DNA from: Sulfopaludibacter sp963815475
Lineage (GTDB): Bacteria; Acidobacteriota; Terriglobia; Bryobacterales; Bryobacteraceae
Assembly (NCBI GenBank): GCA_963815475.1
Contig: CAWFHD010000001.1
Location: 1,550,001 to 1,614,000 of the forward strand
DNA: 64,000 nucleotides
Direction of reading: 5' to 3'
Numbering within the stretch: position 1 is the stretch's first letter; the number at the start of each line of letters is the position of its first letter. Under the pieces are notes generated by a model. That model did not search any database and was not told the origin of the DNA. It saw only the letters and a list, made by a program, of their open reading frames with translations. The position numbers and the translations under genes were made by a program. Below are positions 34,366 to 43,978 of the stretch, one piece after another.

Positions 34366-37032
34366 CTATTCCTCGCGCAAGAGCTTGACCGGGTCGAGCG
34401 AGAGTGCCCGCTGCGCTGGAATCCAGGTAGCGAGCAGCCCCAACAGCAACATCGCCAGAACCACGCCGGCGAGGACCAGCGGATCGCGCGGCGTCGCCTG
34501 ATAAACGATGGCGGCGAGGACGCGGGCCGAAAGAATCCCGAGCATCAATCCTACGGCCGAACCAAGAGCGAGAAGCTTGACCGCGCGCCCCAGTGCGGTT
34601 TCGAGCACCTCCTTGCGCCCAGCGCCGAGCGCGAGCCGGATTCCCAGTTCGCGAAGCCGGCGGCTCACCGAATAAGCCGCCATGCCGAAGATACCGGTGA
34701 TCGAGAGGACGGCTCCCATCAACCCGAGCACGCCCAACGACACCGTCGCCACCCGCGAGGCAAACAGGGCGCCGTCCATTCCCCGATTCCACGTTTCGAT
34801 GAAGACGGGCAGCTCGCGATCGAGATCGTGCAGCGCGCCACGGACGGCCGTTCCCACCTGCTGCAGATCGCGCTCCGAGCGCACGACCAGCCAAGTCGAT
34901 CCCGACGGTGCTTGCAGCAGGGGAACGAATATTGCCGTCTGGCGGTCTTCGGTAATGTTCGTCGTGTATCTGCCATCCTCGACGATCCCCACCACCTGGA
35001 CGCGTGCGCCGTTCTGCCGTTTGAAATAGCCCCCCAGAGCCTTGGCGTCCGAGCCGAATACCTTGCGGGCAAACTCCCGGTTGACCAAGGCCACGAGCGG
35101 GGCGCTCTTGTCGTCGTGCCACGTAAGATTCCGGCCCGTGAGCAGCGTTGTCTGTGCCGCCTCGAAGTACTCCGGCGAAATTCGATAGGTGACCGGCACC
35201 GCGGCGGCAGTTGCGGGCCGGAGATCCGTGGTTTCGTCCGTAAAGGCATTGGATAGATTCCAGCCCTCGATCAGTTGTGGGTTATCGATCGCCGCCGCAG
35301 ACTTGACTCCGGGGAGCGCGCCGACGGCTTCGACCATCCGCTTTTGCAGGGCCGGCGCCGCGTCGTCTCCATAGCCGGCCATGTTGAGGTCGGCGTTCAC
35401 TAGGATCGCGTTGCGGGGCTCGAAGCCGAAATGCGCATCGAGCGACCGCGCCAGCCCGCGAACGGCCACCATCGAGGCCGTGACCAGCACGGCGCAAATG
35501 GCCACCTGCACGACCAGCAGCAGGTCGCGAACCGTCAGCCGGCGTCCAAGCCTGGCGTTCGATCCGGCCTTGACCACCTGGTAGGGATCGGTGCGGAGCA
35601 CCTGGCGCACCGGAACCAGGCCGAAAAGAATCGCGCTCACCATAGCCAGAATGAGCGCCGCCAGATACACATTGGTGTCCGGAGTCACGGGAATATGCAT
35701 CGGTAATCTCGTGAAAGGACGCCAGACGCTGAGGGCGTTCAGCAGCGCGACGCTGCCCCACAATCCGGCGGCGCCACCCATCAGAGAGATGACCGCTGCT
35801 TCGGTGAAGAGCGTCCGCAGGATGCGCCCGCGGCTGGAGCCGAGCGCAAGGCGAAGGGCAACTTCGCGGGCACGGTCGGCGGCACGGGCGGCGAAGAGGC
35901 TCCCCAGATTGGCGCACGCCGCCAACAGGATCAGGCCCGCCAGGACCATCAATCCAGTCAGGAAGGCGCGGGCAGGGCCTCCCAGCGTGTTGCCTCCGAG
36001 GCTGGGGCGAGCCAGCACAAATGTCATCTTGGGCTCGTCGTTGGGGTAGGTCTTTTCGAGCCAGGAGCCAATCGAATTCAGATCGGCAATTCCCTGCTCT
36101 GGAGTCAATCCCGGCTTGAGTCGTCCCATCACCGAGCCGATCCAGCGTCTCGATCGGGTGTTCAGCATCTTGCTTCCGTCAATCTGCTCCGCATTGACGA
36201 GCGGAACGAAGAATTCGGAGTTGACGAACAAGATAACGCCGTCAAAACCAGGCGGGGCCACCCCGAGGACAGTAAACGGGTGCTTGTTGATCCGGACCAC
36301 CCGGCCCACGATGGCCGGGTCTTGCTGAAAGCGGTTGTGCCAACACAGGTAAGAAAGCACGAGGTAGGGCGCGCTGTTTGGGCCGTGCTCATCGGACGAG
36401 TGGAAGAAGCGGCCGAGATACGGCTGCAAGCCGAGCACGTCGAAGTAATTCCCGCTCACTTCGTTGACGAAGGTGCGGACGGGGCTCTCGCCGATATCCA
36501 CGCCCGCCTGCGACAGATTGTCCGCCACCACACCGTCGAAGCTGTGGTTGCGATCGCGCAGATCGAGATAGTCGGGGTAAGATTGGTAGCTTCCCCAGGC
36601 GACGGCGCGTTCGATGGTGTAGAGGGTCTGTGGCCGCGGCACATCCAGCGGGCGCAGGATCATGCCGTTGATGACGCCGAACACTACCGCATTGGCGCCG
36701 ATCGCGAGCGCCAGGGTGGCCACCGCCACGAACGTAAAACCCGGCGACTTCGCGAGGACCCGCAGGCTGTAGCGGACGTCGCGGAGCGCGTTGTCGAGCG
36801 GGTTGAGCCGCCGCGCGTCGCGGCATTCTTCCTTGCGTTGCGTGAGACCGTCCATGGTGCGGAGGGCCGCCCGGCGCGATTGCTCGGGAGCCATCCCGCG
36901 CGCGGCAAACTCCTCGGCCTTCTTCTCCATGTGATACCGCAGTTCCTCGTCGAGGTCCTGCTCCACCTGGCGGCGCCGGAACAGTGATCGCAAACGCAGC
37001 GGCACGGTGTAAAGCCAATGTTCGATGCGCAT
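34366..37032 (-). CDS. ADOP-type ABC transporter permease (MacB/FtsX-like)
   Basis: An 888-residue membrane protein of the acidobacterial duplicated orphan permease group. A soluble N-terminal part (DLDEELRYHMEKKAEEFAARGM, then RDVRYSLRVLAKSPGFT) precedes two copies of the MacB core plus FtsX module. Membrane segments are clear at FVAVATLALAIGANAVVFG, GLMVLAGLILLAACANLGSL, AVLSITGIFGMAAYSVS and VLAMLLLGLLATW, and it ends LSLDPVKLLREE, the usual motif. No ATPase gene is next to it, as typical for this orphan group. The upstream PadR gene ends four bases before, so they form an operon. Transport substrate unknown. Confidence 0.9.
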   Translation of the reverse strand: MRIEHWLYTVPLRLRSLFRRRQVEQDLDEELRYHMEKKAEEFAARGMAPEQSRRAALRTMDGLTQRKEECRDARRLNPLDNALRDVRYSLRVLAKSPGFTFVAVATLALAIGANAVVFGVINGMILRPLDVPRPQTLYTIERAVAWGSYQSYPDYLDLRDRNHSFDGVVADNLSQAGVDIGESPVRTFVNEVSGNYFDVLGLQPYLGRFFHSSDEHGPNSAPYLVLSYLCWHNRFQQDPAIVGRVVRINKHPFTVLGVAPPGFDGVILFVNSEFFVPLVNAEQIDGSKMLNTRSRRWIGSVMGRLKPGLTPEQGIADLNSIGSWLEKTYPNDEPKMTFVLARPSLGGNTLGGPARAFLTGLMVLAGLILLAACANLGSLFAARAADRAREVALRLALGSSRGRILRTLFTEAAVISLMGGAAGLWGSVALLNALSVWRPFTRLPMHIPVTPDTNVYLAALILAMVSAILFGLVPVRQVLRTDPYQVVKAGSNARLGRRLTVRDLLLVVQVAICAVLVTASMVAVRGLARSLDAHFGFEPRNAILVNADLNMAGYGDDAAPALQKRMVEAVGALPGVKSAAAIDNPQLIEGWNLSNAFTDETTDLRPATAAAVPVTYRISPEYFEAAQTTLLTGRNLTWHDDKSAPLVALVNREFARKVFGSDAKALGGYFKRQNGARVQVVGIVEDGRYTTNITEDRQTAIFVPLLQAPSGSTWLVVRSERDLQQVGTAVRGALHDLDRELPVFIETWNRGMDGALFASRVATVSLGVLGLMGAVLSITGIFGMAAYSVSRRLRELGIRLALGAGRKEVLETALGRAVKLLALGSAVGLMLGILSARVLAAIVYQATPRDPLVLAGVVLAMLLLGLLATWIPAQRALSLDPVKLLREE

Positions 37033-37036
37033 GGCT

Positions 37037-37372
37037 TTACACCTCCTCGAGCCGCACTACGTGCGTGATGGCATCGGAGAGCCGCATCCAGTTGGCGGTC
37101 TCCTGTTCGAGCTGCCGCCGCCCCAAGCGCGTCAGCGAGTAGAACTTTGCGCGCCGGTTATTCTCGGTCGGCTTCCACTCGGCGCTGATCCATCCTTCCT
37201 GCTCCAGCTTGTGCAGAGCGGGATAGAGCGATCCATCGCTCACCTGCAAGATGTCACCCGAGACCTGCTTGAGGCGCTGGCTGATGGCCCACCCGTTCAG
37301 GGGCTCGAGCGCGAGAATCTTTAGCAACAGCAGGTCCAGCGTTCCCTGGACGAGGTCGGATGGGCGGCTCAC
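37037..37372 (-). CDS. PadR-family transcriptional regulator
   Basis: A 111-residue winged-helix regulator: LVQGTLDLLLLKILALEPLNGW, then the recognition region QVSDGSLYPALHKLEQEGWI and the wing RRAKFYSLTRLGRRQL. PadR proteins repress neighbouring transporter genes and respond to toxic ligands. The GTG start at 37372 has GAGGAG upstream. The ADOP permease gene starts four bases after its stop. A 9-bp perfect dyad at 37388-37423 just upstream is a likely site of autoregulation. Confidence 0.9.
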   Translation of the reverse strand: MSRPSDLVQGTLDLLLLKILALEPLNGWAISQRLKQVSGDILQVSDGSLYPALHKLEQEGWISAEWKPTENNRRAKFYSLTRLGRRQLEQETANWMRLSDAITHVVRLEEV

Positions 37373-37387
37373 GGCTCCTCCTATCGG

Positions 37388-37423
37388 TTACCGAGATTAG
37401 AATACTTCCACTTCTCTCGGTAA
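37388..37423 (-). promoter_or_regulatory. Candidate PadR operator (9-bp dyad) with promoter core
   Basis: TTACCGAGA (37388-37396) and TCTCGGTAA (37415-37423) are perfect inverted copies separated by 18 bases, ending 16 bases before the PadR start codon. On the minus strand the spacer holds TATTCT (37404-37399) as a -10-like box and TTGTTT (37427-37422) 17 bases upstream as a -35-like box, so a bound dimer or tetramer would cover the promoter. Confidence 0.55.
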
Positions 37424-37481
37424 ACAAGGGGGGGAACGCAAAATCGTGTAAATTCTCCGTTAGGCTGGTCCCAGACGCCAA

Positions 37482-37790
37482 TCACGTACTTGATCCGAGG
37501 GTCTGGCAATTCGCCCTACGCCCGGGTTCAACTGGACAATCCCGCTTTTCCAGTTTCTCGCGAGCCTCTCGCCGCGTCGCTCCCGAGTTCACCTCGCGGA
37601 CTTGCAGGGCAACCGTCCAGCCGCGCCTGGTCGCATACTCCCGCATAGCGCGGTTCTGCATCGCCAGCGTCTGCTGGTCATTGGTGGAAACACGGGCATA
37701 CAGCCCAGCCCGCAACGTTTTCGACCGTTTCCGTGCCTGGCCAAAAACGTTATCCGAGATTGCTTCCTGAGAGGTCCGTTTTCTGGGCAA
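37482..37790 (-). pseudogene. Serine recombinase (resolvase) N-terminal fragment
   Basis: The frame contains LRAGLYARVSTNDQQTLAMQ, the resolvase start with its catalytic Ser in YARVST, then REYATRRGWTVALQVREVNSG and RREAREKLE. The match stops where the catalytic domain should continue, and the last ~20 codons look random. About one tenth to one fifth of a large serine recombinase, or half of a resolvase domain, remains. It sits between the two PadR-ADOP units, marking an old integration or deletion event. Confidence 0.7.
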
Positions 37791-37854
37791 TGCAGGATGT
37801 CACCTAACCATGACCGCAGTCGATCCTTTTCGGCCATGCAGAATGCGCGCCGGC

Positions 37855-40555
37855 TCAATCGTGTCGCAGCGCGACGAGCGGATCGAGCTCCATCGCCCGC
37901 CGCGCCGGCAGGTAGCAGGCGGCAAACGCGATGGCGACGAACGAGACCGTTACCCCGGCAAAGGTCAAAGGGTCGCCCGGGCTCACGCCGTACAAAAGCC
38001 CCGCCATCAGGTGCGAGACGATCCACGCTCCCGCCAGACCGATGGCAGCCCCGGCGATCGTCAGCAGCATTCCCTGGCGGAGGACCATGGCCATGATCCT
38101 GCCGCGATGCGCCCCCAACGCCAGCCGGATGCCGATTTCGTGCCTACGTTCGCCCACCATATACGAAATCACGCCGTAGATTCCCAGCGCGGCCAATAGC
38201 AGCGCCGCCACCGCGAATGCCCCGACCATCTCCATGGAGAAGCGCCTCTGATCCAGTGCCGCCGACACCGTCCGGCTGAGCGTTTGGGCCGAAAAGACGG
38301 GGAGCCGCGGGTCGACGGCATGCACTTGCGCACCAACTTGGCCGGGAATCGCGGCGGTATCCAGATGCCCTTTCAGGAAGACCACGAGCCGCTTCGAGCC
38401 CCGTTGAAACAGGCTGGAATAGATCTGCGGAATTCCGGCGTTCTCCAGCGATTCGGCCCGTGCATTCGCCACGATGCCGATTACCGTGATCCAGGAAGAT
38501 GCCGCCGGATTGAGCCGTAGCCGTTTTCCGATGGCATCCTCATTCGGCCAAAACTTCTGCGCCATGGCAGCGTTGATCACGGCAACCTCGACCGTCTTCT
38601 CGCTATCGAAGTCGCCGAAGACGCGGCCGCGCTGCAACGTCATGCCCATCATGTGAAAGTATTCCGGCGTTACCAGGCAACTGTCCACCAGGGGAGCTGC
38701 GTTGGCAGGCGTGCCGCGCCCGTCGATCGATACCGGCAGCAAATTCTCGTCCTGCCGGACGTGATCCAGCGGCACGGATGTGGCATTGCCGATAGCAATC
38801 TCCGTCACTCCCGGCAGCGTCCTGGCGCGCCGCAACAGTTCGTGAACGAAGGTGGCCTTCTGCCCAACCGTGCGGTATAGGTCGTCCGTGATGTCGTTCG
38901 GGTACGGTAGCCTTGTCCGCACCGCCATCACACTCTCTGGATTGAAGCCCAGGGGCACGTGTGCCAAGTCCCAGAAGCTCCGCACCAGTAGAGTGGCAGT
39001 AATCATCAGAACCACCGATAATGCGAACTCCGTAACAACCAGGACCCGCCGCGTGCGACCCTGCGCGCCGGAGCCGCTATTGCCCCGCCCTTCCTGCTTG
39101 AGCGGATGGGCGATCCCTAGCTTGCGGGTGTGCAGAGCGGGGGCCACGCCGAAGATCGCGCCCGCCAACACGGACGCGCTGAGAGCAAACAGCAGGACGT
39201 CACCGTTAATGGCAATCTCCGTGAGGCGCGGCAGGCTCTCCGGGACGAGTTGCAGCAGGAACCCCTTTGTCGAGTACAGAACCGCCAGGCCCCCCATGCC
39301 GCCGATCATGGAAAGGAGCAGGCTCTCGGTCAGCAGTTGCCTGGTCAGCCGGGCTCGCCCGGCGCCGCAGCGCCTGGCGGATGGCCATTTCGCGAGATCG
39401 GGCGCTGGCGCGCGCCAGCAGCAAGTTAGCTATATTCACGCAGCCGATCAGCAGAACCAGCCCAACCGAGCCGAGAAGCAGGTATATTGACCGGCGAACA
39501 CTGCCGGCTACGCTGTCTCGTAGAGAAATCAGGCTTACGGTCCACGCGCTCTCCGCCGGGTAATCTGAAGGAAACTGTTTCCGCAGCGAAGCCACCAGGC
39601 CATCCACTTTGCATTGCGCCGCAGTCATCGGCAGGCCAGGTTTCACGCGACCAATCGCTCCGCCGAAATGGCTGCTGCGCTTTTCCGGATTCGAGAACGG
39701 CGGAGCGGCGAAGCCACCCGACACCCAGACGTCAACATTCCGCTCCGCGGTGCTGAGTCCGGGGTGGCGAAAGCCGGGAGGCATGACACCGATGATCTGA
39801 TACAGGTCAGTATCCAGCCTCACCCCTCTGCCAAGCACACTCGGATCGCCGCCGAAGCCGCGTTTCCATAATCCATCGCTGATCACCGCGTATTCGGCAA
39901 TCCCCCGAGTGTGGTCGTCAGGGCGGAACGTGCTTCCCAACTGCGGCTTCACGCCGAGCACCGAGAAATAGTTCGGCGCTACGAGCAGCAGGCCGACCCG
40001 GACCGGTTCCGCCGATCCGGTCAGATTCTGGTCGTCGAACCAGACGGGAGAAATGAAATCGAATGCGCCGGAGCGCTCCAGGTCGTGCCATTCCGGCATC
40101 GACATTCCGACGTCACGCGAGCCGACGCCGGGAAGGTCGTCCTGTATGCGCACGAGTTGCTCCGGGTGCGTGTAGGGAAGCGGATGCAGCAGCGTGGCAT
40201 CCACGACACTGAAGATCGCGGTCGTCGCGCCGATGCAGACCGCCATCGTCAGAATCGCGGTCGCCGCAAAGCCCGGCGACTTGGCCAGAAGACGTAGCGC
40301 ATACACTCCGTCCTGTAGCAGGCTTTCGAGTGACGGTAGGCTCTCTTCGGAGTGATAATCCTCAAGAATGGACGCGGCCCCGCCGAACTTCAGCAGCGCC
40401 TGACGGCGTGCCTCCGCGGCAGACATGCCGGCCTGCAGGTTCTCGTTGGTCTGCAGCGCGAGATGCTCCTCCATCTCCTCCCACAGGCGTTCGTCGCCGC
40501 GGCGGCCGGCGGCGAAGTTGGAGATTCGCGCTACGAGGCGCCTGAGAAATCTCAT
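37855..40555 (-). pseudogene. ADOP-type ABC transporter permease, frameshifted
   Basis: A second ADOP permease. The first frame runs from the ATG at 40555 (MRFLRRLVARISNFAAG), whose ATGA overlaps the PadR stop, through EMEEHLALQTNENLQAGMSA, VYALRLLAKSPGFAATAIL and SREMAIRQAL. The second frame resumes LLTESLLLSMIGGMGGLAVLY and ends RRAMELDPLVALRHD. Deleting one C near 39367 restores SREMAIRQALGAGRARLTRQ, the expected FtsX-type motif, and yields about 899 residues. The rest appears intact, so this is either a recent lesion or an assembly error. Confidence 0.8.
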
Positions 40556-40908
40556 GTCAGGTCCTCCGCCTTCACCTCGAAGAACCGCGCCATGATGGCG
40601 GTAGTCTGCTCCCATCCGCGGGTTTCCGCCTGCAGGAGCTTTTCACCGGCACGTGTGAGCCGGTAGAATCGCGCCCGGCGCTTGTGCTCCGATTCGCCCC
40701 ATTCGGAAGCGATGGCGCCTTCCTGCTCCAGCTTCAGCAACAACGGGTACAGCGTGCCCTGGTTTACCGCCAGCAAGTCCCCGCTGATCTGCTCGATACG
40801 CCGCGCGATTCCGTAGCCGTGCACCGGCCCGAGTACGCGCAGCGTCCTCAGCACCATCAAGGCCAGAGTGCCCTGCCGGACGTCGGTCCTTTCCTTACGG
40901 TCCGCCAT
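40552..40908 (-). CDS. PadR-family transcriptional regulator
   Basis: A 118-residue winged-helix regulator from the ATG at 40908 (MADRKERTDVRQGTLALMVL). The start at 40953 is rejected because it falls inside a perfect dyad that looks like an operator. Landmarks are GPVHGYGIARRIEQISGD, VNQGTLYPLLLKLEQEGAI and RRARFYRLTRAGEKLL. Its stop overlaps the start of the following ADOP permease by four bases. It presumably represses this pair in response to an unknown ligand. Confidence 0.9.
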   Translation of the reverse strand: MADRKERTDVRQGTLALMVLRTLRVLGPVHGYGIARRIEQISGDLLAVNQGTLYPLLLKLEQEGAIASEWGESEHKRRARFYRLTRAGEKLLQAETRGWEQTTAIMARFFEVKAEDLT

Positions 40909-40934
40909 TTTGGTTTCCAACAGGAAGATGCCAC

Positions 40935-40961
40935 GATTCCTATTCAAAAGCAATAGGAATC
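40935..40961 (-). promoter_or_regulatory. Candidate PadR operator (10-bp dyad)
   Basis: GATTCCTATT (40935-40944) and AATAGGAATC (40952-40961) are perfect inverted copies around a 7-base spacer, 27 bases upstream of the PadR ATG. The position is equivalent to the dyad before the other PadR gene, but the half-site sequence differs, suggesting separate specificities. Confidence 0.6.
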
Positions 40962-41747
40962 TTCGCGGCGCGGCGACAAATTATCCCGGTCCGAAACCTA
41001 GCTTGGATGATGCCTCGAAGTGACGATGATTCCGGCACTCGACTTTCACCAGCCAAGCCGCCCCACTGCGGACCTGGAAGCCCCAAGTGACTGCGACCGG
41101 AACCAGGTAAGTCGATCCGCCGATGATCACGTAGTCCCACGATTCCGACTTAACCGAGCGGTCGATGCTGAACTTCTTGGGAAATCCGCCGGCTCGACCT
41201 CACATCGTAGAACCTGGGCTCGTCCGCGGTCTACGAGGAAATTGGCCGGTGACTGCTGGATTGTATTCCTGGTGATTCCGATCGCCCTTCTGTCCGACCT
41301 GGTGTGGGTACAAGTCTTTCCGCAATTGCCGAGATTCGTGAACGCGGCAATCTCGATAATTCCCGCTGGGTCTCAGTTCATGGAGGTGATGTGTGCGATG
41401 CGCCTTTCCCGCCGTCTTCAACGGTCTCGGCGCTCACGCGGCGCCCAGGTGGGTGGGTCCGACGAAACGACGGGGATATTTGCTTGAAGTGCATATTGGC
41501 GCACCTAGCGAAAGCAGTCCGCCAGGTGGAAAGCATAGAGCATAGAATCAAGAGATGCGAATTGCCCGTAGGGAGATCTTCGATGGCCTAGCCGCGCTCG
41601 GCACGTCTGCCTGGTCAACGGAATGGCAGTGTTGCAAGTTTCAAGTGGCGGCACACGAGATGACCGAGTACCGTCAGAGCATCAGATCGCGATACAGAAC
41701 AGCCCAGCGATGAACGGGAGTTGGCGGACAATCTGACCGACGCCCAC
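40962..41747. other. Long stretch without a supported gene
   Basis: About 790 bases between the PadR operator and an IS6 fragment. A 155-codon plus-strand frame at 41020-41487 contains one hydrophobic segment (WIVFLVIPIALLSDLVWV) but no recognisable family and no ribosome binding site. I see no tRNA or repeat. It may be degraded IS or gene material. Confidence 0.35.
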
Positions 41748-41990
41748 TCACTTTGCTTGCCCCTTCCGAATCGCGTGCACCGCTTCGTACCCTTGGATCG
41801 TTCGGTAGGCTCCCCAGAAGGATCGAAAGCCTTGACTCGCTCGGACCCGGCGCTTGATCGCTCGATGATCTTGCTCCAAGATGTTATTCAAATACTGCAC
41901 TGGCCGCAGTCGACAGCGCCGACGCAGCATGCCCTCCGACTTCAGCGCTTCGACCACCGGTGGATAGGAAGGATTCTTGTCTACATTAGC
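41748..41990 (-). mobile_element. IS6-family transposase, C-terminal fragment
   Basis: About 80 residues matching the end of IS6/IS240-type DDE transposases: VDKNPSYPPVVEALKSEG, YLNNILEQDHRAIKRRV (with the catalytic Glu) and GAYRTIQGYEAVHAIRKGQ. The N-terminal two thirds are missing; the sequence changes at about 41990 to a PIN-domain fragment on the other strand. Confidence 0.8.
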
Positions 41991-41997
41991 GTTGGCC

Positions 41998-42140
41998 AGT
42001 TTCACGGCGTTTTACGACGCGAATGTGTTGTACGGATCGGCGCTGCGGAATTTCCTCATGCGCCTGGCGTTGACGGGGCTGTTCCTCGCCAAATGGTCGG
42101 CCGGGGTACATGAGGAATGGATGTCGAAACTAGGATGCGT
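41998..42140 (+). pseudogene. PIN-domain toxin, N-terminal fragment
   Basis: FTAFYDANVLYGSALRNFLM and LTGLFLAKWSAGVHEEWM match the start of PIN-domain nucleases of VapC/PIN_3 type, with the first catalytic Asp in YDANVL and the acidic pair in HEEW. The match ends at about 42140 and the frame stops at 42186. The remaining catalytic residues are absent, so it is dead. No antitoxin is attached. Confidence 0.65.
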
Positions 42141-42248
42141 TACTTGGTTTCCGCTACGGATGTTCGCGGGAAGCTGGACCAGGTGAAGATCCCACGGCTA
42201 CCGAACAACGGTAGTGCGCACACCAGGAGTGTCCGGCATGGTTGACCG

Positions 42249-42273
42249 TGTCCCGTTTATGGATGATGGGACA
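42249..42273 (+). promoter_or_regulatory. Small dyad upstream of the antitoxin gene
   Basis: TGTCCC (42249-42254) and GGGACA (42268-42273) are perfect inverted copies 13 bases apart, 27 bases before the antitoxin ATG. A TTGACC at 42242-42247 could serve as -35, though no good -10 is placed. Toxin-antitoxin operons are usually autoregulated from such a site. Confidence 0.35.
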
Positions 42274-42299
42274 TGGTAAACTCAGGATTGGAGGTGGCG

Positions 42300-42956
42300 A
42301 TGAGATCTAAGCAGCGCAATGCCGGACTTTCAAAAGCCAACCGTACACCATTATCCTCACTTGGCAGGCACTCGGCCGACAGCGCCCACCTTGCTCTCGC
42401 ACAGGCCTTTTTGACGCGGTCCGTGAGAATGCTTGAACGAGTGAGTTCCTCCGCATCGCCCGAGGCATTGAAGTCAGCTCTGTCCTCTCCCACAGATGTA
42501 GGTGGCGTCGCAACCCTGTTGTCGGATCTTGCTCCGCTTGGTGTCGACCTGTCCGAGCTGGATCCATTCGTGGAGGCGATGGCGAGGGGAGCGGCGATCA
42601 AACAGGAATTGCTAACGAGCGGCGGAGCAGGCCTGACGTCAAGCCAAGTGTCCGGCGCCCTAGGCATTACCCGCCAAGCAGTCGACAAGCGACGCCGTCG
42701 ACGCGCTTTGCTGGCAGTGCCGAACGGATCCGGCGAATACGTTTATCCGGCTTGCCAGTTCACTTCGGACGGAGTGATCCCCGGTCTTGAAGACGTGCTC
42801 AGGGCGTTCCAGATTAGAAGCCCGTGGACCCAACTGTCGGCGTTGCTCGCGTCCGCGCCGGCTCTTAAGGGCAAATCGATCATCGAAGCGCTAAAGTCCG
42901 GCGCGATCGAAATGGCGGTCGCAGTCGCTGCCTCATTCGGGGAACAGGCAGCGTAG
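42300..42956 (+). CDS. Antitoxin of a RES-type toxin-antitoxin pair (divergent Xre/ParS-like)
   Basis: A 218-residue protein from the ATG at 42300, five bases after GGAGG; an ATG at 42273 lacks this. The middle holds a helix-turn-helix, LTSSQVSGALGITRQAVDKRRR, followed by a wing-like GEYVYPACQF. The C-terminus (LASAPALKGKSIIEALKSGAIEM) occupies the place of the toxin-blocking domain. Long and only weakly similar to common Xre/MbcA antitoxins, it is called an antitoxin because the RES-domain gene starts seven bases downstream. Confidence 0.6.
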   Translation: MRSKQRNAGLSKANRTPLSSLGRHSADSAHLALAQAFLTRSVRMLERVSSSASPEALKSALSSPTDVGGVATLLSDLAPLGVDLSELDPFVEAMARGAAIKQELLTSGGAGLTSSQVSGALGITRQAVDKRRRRRALLAVPNGSGEYVYPACQFTSDGVIPGLEDVLRAFQIRSPWTQLSALLASAPALKGKSIIEALKSGAIEMAVAVAASFGEQAA

Positions 42957-42963
42957 GCCGCGC

Positions 42964-43551
42964 ATGACGCCAGAACCCTCACTGCCGAAACGCCTCCCGT
43001 TAAGCCGCGTGAGGGCTGGGACCCACTGGCTGCGAATTCATGCGCAAGCCAGGAGCCCGCTTTGGTTCGGCCCAGCCCATGGCCGTCCGGCGATTCATCG
43101 CTTCGACGATTCATCTGGGCGAGTCCGGGTTTGCTATTTCGGAACCACCCTGGAGGTGTGCTTTGCTGAGACATTCCTCCGTAATCCACCCGTACGGATC
43201 CTGGCACTCGACGACCTCGCTGAGAGGTCCATCGCTACCGTGGAGCTGCGCCGCGATTTGCGACTCGTGCCGATTCACGGTCCGAGCCTCGCCCGATTGG
43301 GAGTCACGGCCGAATTGGCGAGCGGCAACATATACGCAATCTCGCAACTCTGGTCCCGTGCACTGTGGGAGCACGGCGACCAACCGGATGGAATCCTGTA
43401 TCGATCTCGCCACGACGATTCGGCACTTTGCGCCGCAGTGTACGACCTGGCAAAAGATGACTTGGTAATGATTCACGATCAATCTCTAACCGGCGACTCC
43501 CAGCAACTGGCGAGGCTTCTCCGTAGATACGGCCTGGGCCTGACCAATTGA
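42964..43551 (+). CDS. RES-domain toxin (NAD+-degrading family)
   Basis: A 195-residue RES-domain protein. Conserved landmarks in order are the Arg in LSRVRAGTHW, the phosphate-side motif PLWFGPAH, RFDDSSGRVRVCYFGTTLEVCFAETF (RES signature with conserved Arg, Tyr and Glu) and late DGILYRSRHD with a conserved Ser/Arg. Characterised RES toxins (MbcT, ParT families) degrade or use NAD+ and stop growth. Length is normal and the frame intact, so it is probably functional. It follows the antitoxin gene by seven bases, in an area littered with IS fragments. Confidence 0.8.
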   Translation: MTPEPSLPKRLPLSRVRAGTHWLRIHAQARSPLWFGPAHGRPAIHRFDDSSGRVRVCYFGTTLEVCFAETFLRNPPVRILALDDLAERSIATVELRRDLRLVPIHGPSLARLGVTAELASGNIYAISQLWSRALWEHGDQPDGILYRSRHDDSALCAAVYDLAKDDLVMIHDQSLTGDSQQLARLLRRYGLGLTN

Positions 43552-43739
43552 ATGGAAATTCGGCTTCGCTGCTGGATTTGTTGGTGCGCCATCGTGAGTC
43601 TCTGCGCCCCTTGCAGCCGGATACCGAGGAGACCCGCCTGCTGCATTTCCTGGTAGAAGAACGCCGTCAACTAGTAGACGAGAAAACCCGCCATAGCAAT
43701 CGTCGGTTCCATTGCGAAATTGTGGAAGGAGTCTGGTAG
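43552..43739 (+). mobile_element. IS110-family transposase fragment
   Basis: LLDLLVRHRESLRPLQPDTE and LHFLVEERRQLVDEKTRHSN match the middle of the RuvC-like region of IS110 transposases. Only ~55 residues remain. It begins directly at the end of the RES gene. Confidence 0.6.
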
Positions 43740-43751
43740 GTTAGGAGTCGA

Positions 43752-43978
43752 TGCCGATCACCCCGACCGATCCCTTCAAAGGGCGCCATATCTGCGCTAT
43801 CCCCTCGCCTACGAACACGTTGCCGAGTTGTTGGCGGAGCGGGGCCATTGACGTGGACCCCAGGTGCATTTGGCGCTGGGTGCAGGTGTACCACCCGAAC
43901 TCAACAAGCGCTGCCGTCTCTATCTAAAGCCGGTCAACAAGAGCTATCGGATCGACGAAACCTACATCAAGGTAAAGT
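43752..43978 (+). mobile_element. IS6-family transposase, degenerate N-terminal half
   Basis: Reading with frame changes and one stop gives FKGRH, LRYPLAYEHVAELLAERG, RCIWRWVQVY and LYLKPVNKSYRIDETYIKVK, the start of an IS6 transposase including the first catalytic Asp in VDETY-type position. It is opposite in strand to the IS6 C-terminal piece at 41748, so the two are not halves of one simple copy. Confidence 0.7.

Noticed and set aside
34241..35122. 293-codon minus-strand ORF inside the ADOP permease gene
   Set aside because: Arg/Gly-rich shadow frame of an intact permease gene.
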